The position numbers and the translations under genes are program-made. This document shows positions 28,469 through 37,418 of a DNA stretch of 64,000 nt, piece after piece (position 1 is the stretch's first letter; each line of letters starts with the position of its first letter). The DNA comes from Thiogranum longum (GTDB lineage: Bacteria > Pseudomonadota > Gammaproteobacteria > DSM-19610), in the NCBI RefSeq assembly GCF_004339085.1, contig NZ_SMFX01000001.1, positions 2,852,907 through 2,916,906 on the forward strand, in the 5' to 3' direction. The notes under the pieces are model-generated. The model saw nothing but the letters and a program-made list of their open reading frames with translations, did not search any database and was not told the DNA's origin.

Positions 28469-29616
28469 AGATCTACCTGGTCGGGGGCGCGGTACGTGAC
28501 AAGCTGCTTGGACTGCCTGTCCATGAACGCGACTGGGTAGTGGTGGGCGCCACTCCGCAGCAAATGCTGGACCTCGGTTACAAACAGGTGGGCAAGGATT
28601 TCCCTGTCTTTCTTCATCCCGAAACCGGGGAAGAGTATGCACTGGCCAGGACAGAACGAAAAACCGCACCTGGGTACAAGGGCTTTTCCTTTCATGCTTC
28701 CCCGGATGTCACGCTGGAGGAAGATCTCAAACGCCGCGACCTGACGATAAACGCCATGGCAGAAAGTCCCGAGGGCGAGCTGATTGACCCTTACGGCGGG
28801 CAGGAAGATCTGCGACTTGGAAAGCTACGCCATGTCAGCCCGGCGTTTGCCGAAGACCCAGTACGGATACTGCGCGTGGCCCGCTTCGCCGCCCGCTTCG
28901 CCAAAATGGGCTTCAGTGTCACGCATGGTACGAACACACTGATGCGAAACATGGTGGAGAAAGGTGAAGTCGATCACCTGGTTCCCGAGCGGGTATGGGC
29001 AGAACTGAACAAGGCACTGGCAACTGATGCGCCGGAAAAATTTTTTACGGTACTGCACGGTTGCGGGGTGCTGGCGATACTGTTTCCTGAAATCGAGTCA
29101 ACCTACGCAGATGATCCGGGCACACACACAGGTTCGGACAAACTGCCCCGCGCACTCAGCGCACTCAGACATAGCGCCGAACAGACCGATGACACCCGCG
29201 TACGCTTCGCTGCACTCCTGCTATCCCTGCATACCGACAAAACAGTCGAACAACGCATCGCCGATGCAGAAGCCATTTGCAAGCGCTACCGCGTACCGGG
29301 TGAATACCAGGCGCTGGCCGTTAGCGCTATCCGGCATGAAACGGATATTGCCAGCAATGACCCCTGCGTATTACTGGGCATTATGGAGTCCACCCGCGCA
29401 TTACACGATGCCTCGCGCTGGCACCGGTTACTGGACACCTATGTACTCTCCGAACGCATTACCCGCGAGCGGGCGCAACAACTTGACGACGCCAGGCAGA
29501 AAGCCGTCGCCATCAATGCAAACTTTCTGGATGAACCTTCCCTGAGTGGCCCGGCGATTGGTGCTGCCATAAACAAAAAACGCTGCCAGGCGATCTCCGA
29601 CGCGCTGCCGAAATAA
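28465..29616 (+). CDS. cca: CCA-adding tRNA nucleotidyltransferase
   Basis: The enzyme adds or repairs the CCA end of tRNA. The 383-residue protein has the class II nucleotidyltransferase head YLVGGAVRDKLLG with the metal aspartates in HERDWVVVG, the RRDLTINAMA motif, and DPVRILRVARFAARF. The region that in E. coli Cca holds the HD phosphohydrolase motif reads FAALLLSLHTDK here, without an HD pair, so the extra phosphatase function is probably lacking. It is coupled to the NDUFA9-like gene and convergent with uppP. Confidence 0.94.
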   Translation: MKIYLVGGAVRDKLLGLPVHERDWVVVGATPQQMLDLGYKQVGKDFPVFLHPETGEEYALARTERKTAPGYKGFSFHASPDVTLEEDLKRRDLTINAMAESPEGELIDPYGGQEDLRLGKLRHVSPAFAEDPVRILRVARFAARFAKMGFSVTHGTNTLMRNMVEKGEVDHLVPERVWAELNKALATDAPEKFFTVLHGCGVLAILFPEIESTYADDPGTHTGSDKLPRALSALRHSAEQTDDTRVRFAALLLSLHTDKTVEQRIADAEAICKRYRVPGEYQALAVSAIRHETDIASNDPCVLLGIMESTRALHDASRWHRLLDTYVLSERITRERAQQLDDARQKAVAINANFLDEPSLSGPAIGAAINKKRCQAISDALPK

Positions 29617-29631
29617 CGACAGGCACCCGAC

Positions 29632-30429
29632 CTACCAGAACAATACAAGCAGTACGGCACCAAGTAATAACCGGTAAATAACGAACGGTAGCATACCTAC
29701 CCGGTCAAGCAGTTTGAGAAAGTAATGGATGCACAGGTAGGCGCTTAGCCCCGATAGCACAATACCGGTAGACATGGCGGCCCAATCCACCGGCTCCGTG
29801 GTCTCAAGCAGATTCCCGGTTTCGTAAAGCGCAGCCATGGCAATGGCCGGCACGGACAACAGAAAAGAAAACCGCGCGGCCGCCTTGCGATCCAGCCCCA
29901 CCAGCAGGCCCGCTGTAATCGTCGCACCTGACCTGGAGGTTCCGGGAATCAATGCCAGCGCCTGCGCAAACGCAACAGCCGCAACACGCCAGGCACCCAT
30001 CCGGTATTCGCAGCGCGTCTGCGCACCCTTGACGTCGGCATACCAGAGCGCCAGACCGAACAGAATTGTTGTACTGGCAATCACCAATGGTGAACGAAGC
30101 AATGTTGATACCTGTTCGTGAAACAGCAACCCCCCCACACCCAACGGGATTGTACCCAGCAACACAGCCCAGGCCAGTCTGGCTTCCTCGTCGGGATTGC
30201 GTGTACGCAAGGAATCCAGCCAGGAAACGGACATCCCGCGCAGCTCACGACGGAAATACACCACCACGGCTGTCAAGGTACCGAAATGTACGGCGACATC
30301 GAAGGCAAGCCCCTGGTCTTCCCAGCCCAGCAGAACCGGCACCAGGATCAGGTGCGCAGAGCTGGAGATCGGCAGGAATTCGGTCAGCCCCTGAACCAGC
30401 GCAAGGACAACGGCGTGCAGCATATCCAT
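29632..30429 (-). CDS. uppP: Undecaprenyl-diphosphatase UppP (BacA)
   Basis: A 265-residue integral membrane enzyme that recycles undecaprenyl diphosphate for cell wall synthesis and gives bacitracin tolerance. Both family motifs are there: GLTEFLPISSSAHLIL at 14-29 with the catalytic glutamate and serines, and IPGTSRSGATI near 170 with the key arginine. About eight helices. It is the last gene of a minus-strand unit folB, folK, MidA-like gene, uppP. Confidence 0.95.
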   Translation of the reverse strand: MDMLHAVVLALVQGLTEFLPISSSAHLILVPVLLGWEDQGLAFDVAVHFGTLTAVVVYFRRELRGMSVSWLDSLRTRNPDEEARLAWAVLLGTIPLGVGGLLFHEQVSTLLRSPLVIASTTILFGLALWYADVKGAQTRCEYRMGAWRVAAVAFAQALALIPGTSRSGATITAGLLVGLDRKAAARFSFLLSVPAIAMAALYETGNLLETTEPVDWAAMSTGIVLSGLSAYLCIHYFLKLLDRVGMLPFVIYRLLLGAVLLVLFW

Positions 30430-30458
30430 AAGTTTATTTCTTTAATTGTGAATGCGCT

Positions 30459-31622
30459 TTATAACCGACTGCGCAGGTCCTGTGAATCAAATCCGGGGAC
30501 AACCCCGCCAAGGTTTCGTGAAAAGCCAATAACCTTGAAGCGGTCACCCATTTCGCCTGGCAACATCAGGCGTTTGGCATCACCGGTCATTTCCAGGAAA
30601 CGCGGCAGGTCATCTGGATCGGCTTCTGACATAACCCGGTCAATCCCGGCGCCAACCAGAAAGCGCGCCTGACTGGTATACCCGGCAAAGTCCAGACCGG
30701 CTTCAGTGGCAGCTTCAGCCACGGAGGTAAAATCAACGAAAGCCGTGATGTCCTGAAGACCGGGGCACCAGAGCGCGTTGTCATGCGCCTGGTGACGATA
30801 GTGGCACATCAGTGTACCGGCGTTACGTTGCGGATGGTAATACTCGGCTCGCCCGTAGCCGTAATCAATCAGTAACAACAGACCCTGTTTAAGACAGTCT
30901 GCCAGACGGCCCACCCATTCTTTCAGTGGCGGACAATATTCGGTCTGGTAGTCACCCTCCCAGCCGTACTGCCGTGCCAGTGAAGTAATATACTCCACGC
31001 TTTCAGGGTCAGCCCCGGTTTCCTGCAACCGCAGATCATTACCCGACACTTCAATACCGGCCTCGGACACGCCATGCTCGTGGTAGTGAAAACGTTTTAC
31101 CGGCAAGGCATCGGCTACCTCGTTTCCAAAAATGACACCCGTCCAGTCATGGGGCAACTCCTCTACCCACTCAACGCGACCCTGCAACACTTTCGGCAAC
31201 TGCGCTATACGTGATTGCTGCATGGCACGCATGGCAGGGCTGCGCTCCAGGATGGCATAGCGCTCCGGTAATGCGTCGAGGTCTTGCAGGCCAGTGAGCA
31301 GATCTGCAGCAAGCCTGCCGCTGCCTGCACCAAGCTCCAGCACGGATGCCTTGTGTTGCTGCAATACAGGTACGAAACTGCGTGCCAGACATCGCGCAAA
31401 CAGACCCCCTGATTCCGGGGCCGTCACAAAATCGCCCTGCGCCCCGAACGGCGTCAGGCCATTGCTGTAATAACCCAGCCCGGGTGTATACAACGCCGCA
31501 TCCATGAAAACATCAAAAGGAAGAAAACCACCTGACTGATTGACCAGTCCCGAGATATGCTCAACCAGCTGCGCACTGAGCGCGAGCGCCCCGGCATCCG
31601 GTGACATTGATTCATTCGGCAT
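30459..31622 (-). CDS. MidA/NDUFAF7-family SAM-dependent methyltransferase
   Basis: The 387-residue product has FDVFMDAALYTPGLGYYSNG near residue 40, then FVTAPESGGLFARCLA and the SAM site SVLELGAGSGRLAADLL. GVIFGNEVADALPV and LLLIDYGYGRAEYY follow. These are the marks of the MidA/NDUFAF7 protein arginine methyltransferase family, needed for complex I assembly in mitochondria. The bacterial target is unknown. The start at 31622 leaves eight bases to folK; longer starts would overlap folK. An NDUFA9-like gene is 3 kb away, another complex I homologue. Confidence 0.85.
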   Translation of the reverse strand: MPNESMSPDAGALALSAQLVEHISGLVNQSGGFLPFDVFMDAALYTPGLGYYSNGLTPFGAQGDFVTAPESGGLFARCLARSFVPVLQQHKASVLELGAGSGRLAADLLTGLQDLDALPERYAILERSPAMRAMQQSRIAQLPKVLQGRVEWVEELPHDWTGVIFGNEVADALPVKRFHYHEHGVSEAGIEVSGNDLRLQETGADPESVEYITSLARQYGWEGDYQTEYCPPLKEWVGRLADCLKQGLLLLIDYGYGRAEYYHPQRNAGTLMCHYRHQAHDNALWCPGLQDITAFVDFTSVAEAATEAGLDFAGYTSQARFLVGAGIDRVMSEADPDDLPRFLEMTGDAKRLMLPGEMGDRFKVIGFSRNLGGVVPGFDSQDLRSRL

Positions 31623-31630
31623 GGTCCGCG

Positions 31631-32113
31631 CTAGTGATCTACCGGCCACATGGGCTGAGCCGTCGGATCAAAGTGTCTCCAGAGCATGGCAAAGGTAAAC
31701 CCGGTCAACGGGTGTTTCATATCACCGGCAATCTCGGCCAGTGGACATAACACAAAAGCATATTCAAGAATTTCCGGGCGCGGCAATGTCAGCCCCTCTT
31801 CGTCAAGGACAAGGTCATCATAGAGCAACAGATCCAGGTCGATGCTACGACTGCTGAATTTCCCGCCACTTCGCTCCCGGCCCAGCTCATCCTCAATACG
31901 ATGCAGCAACTGCGCCAGATCCCGGGGTTCCATATCTGTCTCAAACGCCACCACAAGATTGTAAAACCGGTCACCCTCGAAACCCACAGCAGCAGTCTCC
32001 CATGTGCGGGAACTCTGCAGCTCACCAAACTCTGACTGCATTCGCTCAAGCGATGCCGCAACATTTTTTTCCCGATCGACATTACTTCCCACACTTACGT
32101 AAGCTTTTGACAT
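31631..32113 (-). CDS. folK: HPPK, 6-hydroxymethyl-dihydropterin pyrophosphokinase
   Basis: FolK moves pyrophosphate from ATP onto hydroxymethyl-dihydropterin in folate synthesis. The 160-residue protein has AYVSVGSNVDREKN at the start, the pterin-side FYNLVVAFETDMEP, and the signature SRSIDLDLLLYDD with metal aspartates near residue 95, followed by LPRPEI. The ATG at 32113 is chosen by the family N-terminus. It follows folB, the step before in the pathway, by four bases. Confidence 0.95.
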   Translation of the reverse strand: MSKAYVSVGSNVDREKNVAASLERMQSEFGELQSSRTWETAAVGFEGDRFYNLVVAFETDMEPRDLAQLLHRIEDELGRERSGGKFSSRSIDLDLLLYDDLVLDEEGLTLPRPEILEYAFVLCPLAEIAGDMKHPLTGFTFAMLWRHFDPTAQPMWPVDH

Positions 32114-32117
32114 GCGC

Positions 32118-32474
32118 TCAACTCTCTTTGCTGCGTTCAATAATAACACCCACGCCCTGGGCGCCTCTTACCGCACCACCCTTGTTCAGGGTCAATCGCA
32201 TCCACGGCACATCAAACTCGGACAGGACCAGCTCCACAATACGCTCTGCCAGTGTCTCGACCAGCTGAAACCGGCTTTCCCGTACAAATGCAATGACACG
32301 CTTTGAGACCGCCTTGTAGTTCAGGGTGTCATTGATATGGTCGCTGGCAGCAGCCCGGGCGATATCTGTTGCCATTTCCAGGTCGAGATGTATGGTTTGC
32401 TTGATGGCACGCTCCCAGTCATATATACCGATCACGGTATCGATACGCAGGTCGCGGATGAAGATGATATCCAT
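32118..32474 (-). CDS. folB: Dihydroneopterin aldolase
   Basis: FolB cleaves dihydroneopterin to hydroxymethyl-dihydropterin. The 118-residue product shows MDIIFIRDLRIDTVIGIYDWE with the catalytic tyrosine/glutamate region, TLNYKAVSKRV, LVETLAERIVELVL and the end RLTLNKGGAVRGAQGVGVII. It is the first gene of the minus-strand folate unit and divergent from plsY with 119 bases between. Confidence 0.95.
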   Translation of the reverse strand: MDIIFIRDLRIDTVIGIYDWERAIKQTIHLDLEMATDIARAAASDHINDTLNYKAVSKRVIAFVRESRFQLVETLAERIVELVLSEFDVPWMRLTLNKGGAVRGAQGVGVIIERSKES

Positions 32475-32593
32475 AGCTGAAACTTTCAGGTACTTCAGAA
32501 GCTGTTAACTATATACAGGTTGCCGGCCCTGAACCAGCCAGGGATTCTGTCAGACAGCTTGACCACGACCGGCTAAAGCCTTCCAATAGTCAT

Positions 32594-33211
32594 ATGATGA
32601 TCAACCTGGTTTACATACTGGCCGGCTACCTGCTGGGCTCCCTTTCTTCAGCCATTATCACTTGCCGCCTGATGGGTCTGCCCGACCCGCGCAGCGGTGG
32701 TTCCGGCAACCCGGGCGCAACCAATGTACTGCGCATCGGCGGCAAGAAAGCCGCTGCTATCACCCTCGCCGGCGACATGCTCAAGGGTTTGCTGCCAGTG
32801 CTGGCGGTTAAAGCACTGGGGGCAGACGTCACGATCCAGTCCGCTGTCGCAGTGGCCGCCTTCCTTGGTCACCTGTACCCGGTATTTTTTGGCTTTCGCG
32901 GTGGCAAGGGTGTTGCCACGGTGCTGGGCGTGTTGCTGGGGCTGTACTGGCCAGTAGGTCTGCTGACCATTGCCAGCTGGCTGGTCATTGCCAAGGGGTT
33001 CAAAATCTCCTCGTTGGCAGCACTGATCGCCATTCTGCTCACACCACTGTACGTCCTGTGGCTGAAGCCCGAGGAACCGGTCCTGCTGGTGGCAGTCATT
33101 TTCATGGGCACGCTGTTGTTCTGGCGCCATCGCTCGAATATTCGCAACCTGCTGCGTGGTGAAGAGAGTGGTATCAACAAGGACGGGAATGATCTGCAAG
33201 ATCAGGACTAA
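32594..33211 (+). CDS. plsY: Glycerol-3-phosphate acyltransferase PlsY
   Basis: PlsY moves acyl groups from acyl phosphate to glycerol-3-phosphate in the inner membrane, the first step of phospholipid synthesis. The 205-residue protein has about five helices and the motifs [28 protein letters not shown], and [16 protein letters not shown] polar C-terminal tail of about 20 residues follows [15 protein letters not shown]. Its stop overlaps the stop of the convergent tsaD gene by four bases. Confidence 0.95.
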   Translation: MMINLVYILAGYLLGSLSSAIITCRLMGLPDPRSGGSGNPGATNVLRIGGKKAAAITLAGDMLKGLLPVLAVKALGADVTIQSAVAVAAFLGHLYPVFFGFRGGKGVATVLGVLLGLYWPVGLLTIASWLVIAKGFKISSLAALIAILLTPLYVLWLKPEEPVLLVAVIFMGTLLFWRHRSNIRNLLRGEESGINKDGNDLQDQD

Positions 33212-34233
33212 GCGGACATGCCAAGTGCAGGTAATTCCTCCAGCGACCAGCGTGGCCGGACACTGATTTCAAGGCCCTGGCGCTCACCGGCCTGCAGGCG
33301 ACAGGCGCCCGCGTAGGCGATCATCGCACCGTTATCCGTACAAAACTCCAGGCGCGGAAAAAACAGTTCAGCTCCCAGCGCTTTGGTCATGTGTGTCAGT
33401 CCGTCGCGTAACGCCTGGTTGGCACCGACACCGCCTGCGATGACAAGCCGCATGACACCTGTCTGCTGTAATGCGCGACGACATTTAATCAGCAGTGTAT
33501 CCACCACGGCATCCTGAAACGCCCGCGCAATATCGGCACGCGTCTGATCACACTTATTGCTTTCCTGGAAGGTTGTCAGCGCAAAGGTCTTCAGCCCACT
33601 GAAACTGAAATCGAGTCCCGGACGGTTGGTCATCGGGCGAGGAAATCTGAAACGCCCTGGATCACCTTTCAAGGCCAGCTTCGCCAATACCGGTCCTCCG
33701 GGATATTCCAGGCCAAGCAACTTTGCGGTCTTGTCGAAAGCTTCGCCGGCCGCATCGTCCAGCGTATCACCCAGGATCTTGTACTGGCCGATGCCCAGCA
33801 CCTCCACCAACAGGGTATGCCCACCAGATACCAGCAGTGCAACGAAAGGAAACGCCGGCGCAGGACGTTCCAGCATCGGCGCCAACAGGTGCCCTTCCAT
33901 ATGGTGCACACCGATGGCCGGCACACCCCAGGCAAACGCCAGGCTGCGGCCAATAGAAGCGCCGACCAGCAGCGCACCTACCAGGCCGGGGCCGGCGGTA
34001 TAGGCAACGCCATCAATCGCCTGCGGCTCGATATCGGCCTTCTCCAGCAAGCTACGGAGTAATGGCAGGGCTTTTCGCACATGGTCTCGCGAAGCCAGTT
34101 CCGGCACTACGCCGCCATATTCCGCGTGTAGCGCAACCTGGCTGTGCAGGGCATGTGCCAGCAGGCCCTGTTCGGTATCGAACAGGGCCAGGCCGGTTTC
34201 ATCACAGGAAGATTCAATACCGAGTATGCGCAT
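33208..34233 (-). CDS. tsaD: tRNA t6A synthesis protein TsaD
   Basis: TsaD is the catalytic part of the complex that places threonylcarbamoyl on A37 of ANN-reading tRNAs. The 341-residue product has [17 protein letters not shown] at the start, the metal site [11 protein letters not shown] near 110, [13 protein letters not shown], and the nucleotide site [14 protein letters not shown] near 275. Its place, divergent from the rpsU-dnaG-rpoD operon and next to plsY and folB, is the conserved gammaproteobacterial one. Confidence 0.96.
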   Translation of the reverse strand: MRILGIESSCDETGLALFDTEQGLLAHALHSQVALHAEYGGVVPELASRDHVRKALPLLRSLLEKADIEPQAIDGVAYTAGPGLVGALLVGASIGRSLAFAWGVPAIGVHHMEGHLLAPMLERPAPAFPFVALLVSGGHTLLVEVLGIGQYKILGDTLDDAAGEAFDKTAKLLGLEYPGGPVLAKLALKGDPGRFRFPRPMTNRPGLDFSFSGLKTFALTTFQESNKCDQTRADIARAFQDAVVDTLLIKCRRALQQTGVMRLVIAGGVGANQALRDGLTHMTKALGAELFFPRLEFCTDNGAMIAYAGACRLQAGERQGLEISVRPRWSLEELPALGMSA

Positions 34234-34254
34234 GGGCGTCAGGGTGCCGTTTAA

Positions 34255-34623
34255 TTACTTCTTCAACAGGGATTCGAGGCCGGCAAATGGCTTGTGAGTA
34301 CTGCCGGGGGAAGAACCGGTCCCGGCGGCGTGAGTCGACTTGCCGGTGCCCTGCTGCTCAGCTTCCAGCAGGCGCTGGTGCTCATTATCATGACAGTACA
34401 GGCAGAGTAATTCCCAGTTACTACCGTCACTCGGATTGTAGTCATGGTTGTGGTCCCGGTGGTGCACCGTCAGCTCATGGAGGTTTTCGCGCCCAAACTC
34501 ACGCTCGCAACGCCCGCAGATCCACGGATATAACTTCAACGCCTGCTCCCGGTAACCCAGTTCACGGGCATCACGGGACTTGTGCGTAGCCGCAACCAGT
34601 TCGTCCATCTTGCTCTTGCTCAT
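34255..34623 (-). CDS. HNH nuclease of the YajD type
   Basis: The 122-residue product has one HNH domain: CGRCEREFGRENLHELTVHH, then the RDHNHDYNPSDGSNWELLCL stretch, and CHDNEH. The paired CxxC sites bind zinc and the central histidines the catalytic metal. A flexible serine/glycine tail follows. The family (E. coli YajD) has no known substrate. It lies 21 bases upstream of tsaD on the same strand, so the two are likely co-transcribed. Confidence 0.85.
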   Translation of the reverse strand: MSKSKMDELVAATHKSRDARELGYREQALKLYPWICGRCEREFGRENLHELTVHHRDHNHDYNPSDGSNWELLCLYCHDNEHQRLLEAEQQGTGKSTHAAGTGSSPGSTHKPFAGLESLLKK

Positions 34624-34809
34624 AGGTATTCTCGTCTTATACAGGGTGAATTCCGGCGACCGTTAGTGTACTGCACACTGAAAGCAGCGCGAAATAGCCT
34701 GGCAACCCACCCTGACACATTGATTATATTAAAAAAACTAAATTTTACCTTTTCTTCTGGCGCTGATACACTACGCGACCCTTGAAATGTCCCTGTAGAG
34801 GAATAGGCT

Positions 34810-35025
34810 TTGCCACAAGTAAAAGTACGCGAAAACGAGCCCTTCGAAGTTGCCCTGCGTCGCTTCAAGCGCTCCTGTGAAAAGGCCGGTGTCCTGTCGG
34901 AAGTCCGCCGCCGTGAGTTCTACGAAAAACCTACCCAGGAACGCAAGCGCAAGCAAGCCGCCGCTGTAAAGCGTCACGCGAAAAAGATGTTTCGCGAAAA
35001 CGCACGTCGCACCCGTCTGTACTAA
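34810..35025 (+). CDS. rpsU: Ribosomal protein S21
   Basis: The 71-residue basic protein of the small subunit: [40 protein letters not shown], and the end [11 protein letters not shown]. The first codon is TTG at 34810, with AGAGGA before it; no ATG is available in the right place. A rare start codon may keep its level down. It opens the macromolecular synthesis operon rpsU, yqeY, dnaG, rpoD. The 186 bases upstream are AT-rich and should hold the promoter. Confidence 0.95.
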   Translation: MPQVKVRENEPFEVALRRFKRSCEKAGVLSEVRRREFYEKPTQERKRKQAAAVKRHAKKMFRENARRTRLY

Positions 35026-35045
35026 TTCATACCTGTCTGTCTGAC

Positions 35046-35492
35046 ATGGCCCTCAAGGATACTCTCCAACAGGACATGAAGACTGCCATGCGTGGCGGCG
35101 ACAAACCAAAGCTGGGCGTCATCCGCCTGATTCTGGCCGCCATCAAGCAACGCGAGGTTGACGAGCGCATCGAGCTGGATGATGCGCAAGTCACCGTGGT
35201 ACTGGACAAAATGTCCAAACAACGCCGCGATTCGCTGGAACAGTACGAAAAAGCCGGTCGCGAAGATCTCGCCGCACAAGAGCGTTTCGAACTGGAAGTC
35301 ATCCAGACCTATCTGCCCAAACAGCTCGAAGACGCGGAAATCGATGCGCTTATCAACACCGCAGTTGAAGCAACCGGTGCCAGCAGCATGAAAGACATGG
35401 GCAAGGTCATGGGGCAACTCAAGGACAAGCTGCAGGGTCGTGCTGACATGGGCGCCGTCAGCGGTAAAATCAAGGCACGACTCTCCGCCTGA
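35046..35492 (+). CDS. YqeY/GatB-like protein
   Basis: The 148-residue product is the YqeY family, which resembles the tRNA-binding tail of GatB: MALKDTLQQDMKTAMRGGDK, LGVIRLILAAIKQREVDERI, YEKAGREDLAAQERFELEVI and the end ADMGAVSGKIKARLSA. Its cellular job is unclear; it may bind tRNA. It is set between rpsU and dnaG, an arrangement common in gammaproteobacteria, 20 bases after rpsU. Confidence 0.92.
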   Translation: MALKDTLQQDMKTAMRGGDKPKLGVIRLILAAIKQREVDERIELDDAQVTVVLDKMSKQRRDSLEQYEKAGREDLAAQERFELEVIQTYLPKQLEDAEIDALINTAVEATGASSMKDMGKVMGQLKDKLQGRADMGAVSGKIKARLSA

Positions 35493-35558
35493 TTTACCTC
35501 ACCAAAGTCCCGTCATTGCGCCTATACCCCACCACGCGCATCCCCTAACATACAGCAC

Positions 35559-37316
35559 ATGCCTGGCCGTATTCCGCAAAGTTTTATCGATGACCTGCTC
35601 AACCGCGTCGACATTGTCGAAGTTATCGATACCCGGGTGCCACTGAAAAAAGCCGGCCGTGAATACCAGGCCTGCTGCCCGTTCCACAACGAAAAGACGC
35701 CGTCGTTTACGGTCAGCCCGGGCAAGCAGTTCTACCATTGCTTTGGCTGCGGCGCGCACGGCAGCGCTGTGGGCTTTCTGATGGAATACGACCACCTGGA
35801 ATTTCCCGAAGCCATCGAGGAGCTGGCGCGAAGCATCGGTGTAGAGGTTCCACGCGAAGACGGGCATGCCCCTCGCCAGGACCCGCGTCGCGACGACCAC
35901 TATTCGCTACTGGAACGTGTAGACCATTTTTACCGCAGCCAGCTACGCGAACACTCGCAGGCTGAACGCGCCATCGACTACCTGAAGGAGCGTGGCCTGA
36001 GCGGGGAGATTGCTGCCACCTTCGGCCTCGGCTACGCGCCACCTGGCTGGGACAGTTTGCTTAAATTTCTCGACAAGGATAGCCACAGCCAGCAACTTGC
36101 CGTCGAGCTGGGACTGCTGGTGAAACGTGATGAAGGCGGCCTCTATGACCGCTTCCGTGACCGCATTATGTTTCCCATACGCGACCGTCGCGGACGTACC
36201 ATCGGTTTTGGCGGCAGGGTCATGGGCGACGAGAAACCCAAGTACATGAACAGCCCGGAAAGCCCGGTATTCCACAAAGGACAGGAACTTTACGGCCTGT
36301 TCGAAGCCCGCAAGGCAAGCCAGAAACTGGAACGCCTGCTGGTGGTAGAAGGCTACATGGACGTGGTGGCGCTGGCGCAGTTCGGCCTGACCAACGCGGT
36401 CGCCACACTGGGTACAGCAACTACACCTGACCACCTCGAGCGCCTGTACCGCACGGTGCGCGAAGTGGTGTTCTGTTTCGACGGGGATGCCGCCGGCAGC
36501 CGTGCGGCCTGGCGTGCCCTGGAAAATGCCTTGCCGGTGATGCGCGATGGTCGTGAGGCACGCTTCCTGTTCCTGCCTGAGGGAGAAGACCCCGATAGCC
36601 TGGTGCGTGACATCGGCAAACAGGCTTTTCAGAAAAAAACTGTCGAGTCGGTTCCACTTTCACAGTTTTTCTTTGAACACCTGCAACAACAGGTCGATAT
36701 GGGAAGTGTGGATGGACGTGCAAGACTGGTTGAACTGGCCCGCCCCCTGCTGCAGACCATGCCGGACACGGTATTCAGGGATTTGATGCTGAACCAACTG
36801 GCAGATCGCAGCGGCATGAATGCCGCAAGGCTGCAAGACCGTGTATTCGGTAGTGAAATTACTCAACAGGAGGAACCACCGAAGCCACATATTGGTCATA
36901 CCGGACGCAGCCCGGTGCGCACAGCCATACACCTGCTGCTGGAACGGCCACAACTGGCCGAAACGGTAGAAATACCATGCGGTTTTGAAGATCTCGATGT
37001 GCCGGGCATAGCCCTGTTGAGCAGGTTGCTTGAAATTCTTCACACAAGCCCCAACCTTTCAGCAGGAGGGATACTAGAACACTGGCGTGGTTTGCCCGAA
37101 GAAAAACACCTCGCCACGCTGGCGGGCACAGCGCTGGATTTACCCCCTGAAGGGCTGGGTGAGGAATTCCGGGACGCCATACAGCGTCTGATAGAGCAGC
37201 GGAATCGCTACCGCATTGAATTATTACTCTTTCAGAGTCGCCGACAGGCGCTCAGCGACAATGAAAAAGATGAATTAAAAGCGTTGCTTGCATCATCACA
37301 GGCTGCAAACAGATGA
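35559..37316 (+). CDS. dnaG: DNA primase
   Basis: DnaG makes RNA primers at the replication fork. The 585-residue protein has the N-terminal CHC2 zinc-binding domain (CCPFHNEKTPSFTVSP, then FYHCFGCGAHG), and the TOPRIM core with VVEGYMDVVALAQFG and VFCFDGDAAGSRAA. A C-terminal DnaB-binding region follows to the end. It is the third gene of the operon and is followed by rpoD after 102 bases. Confidence 0.97.
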   Translation: MPGRIPQSFIDDLLNRVDIVEVIDTRVPLKKAGREYQACCPFHNEKTPSFTVSPGKQFYHCFGCGAHGSAVGFLMEYDHLEFPEAIEELARSIGVEVPREDGHAPRQDPRRDDHYSLLERVDHFYRSQLREHSQAERAIDYLKERGLSGEIAATFGLGYAPPGWDSLLKFLDKDSHSQQLAVELGLLVKRDEGGLYDRFRDRIMFPIRDRRGRTIGFGGRVMGDEKPKYMNSPESPVFHKGQELYGLFEARKASQKLERLLVVEGYMDVVALAQFGLTNAVATLGTATTPDHLERLYRTVREVVFCFDGDAAGSRAAWRALENALPVMRDGREARFLFLPEGEDPDSLVRDIGKQAFQKKTVESVPLSQFFFEHLQQQVDMGSVDGRARLVELARPLLQTMPDTVFRDLMLNQLADRSGMNAARLQDRVFGSEITQQEEPPKPHIGHTGRSPVRTAIHLLLERPQLAETVEIPCGFEDLDVPGIALLSRLLEILHTSPNLSAGGILEHWRGLPEEKHLATLAGTALDLPPEGLGEEFRDAIQRLIEQRNRYRIELLLFQSRRQALSDNEKDELKALLASSQAANR

Positions 37317-37360
37317 TGCAATCAATACTAACAGATATGGCTAATACACGCCCTATCAGC

Positions 37361-37366
37361 TATAAT
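37361..37366 (+). promoter_or_regulatory. Possible minus-10 box before rpoD
   Basis: A perfect TATAAT in the dnaG-rpoD gap, about 50 bases before the rpoD start. No strong minus-35 hexamer stands 17 bases upstream, so it is only a candidate for an internal promoter of the kind known before rpoD in E. coli. Confidence 0.3.
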
Positions 37367-37418
37367 GGTCGTTTGACTTTTTGTCGCGACGATATCCGAG
37401 AGACGGGGAACAATTCAG

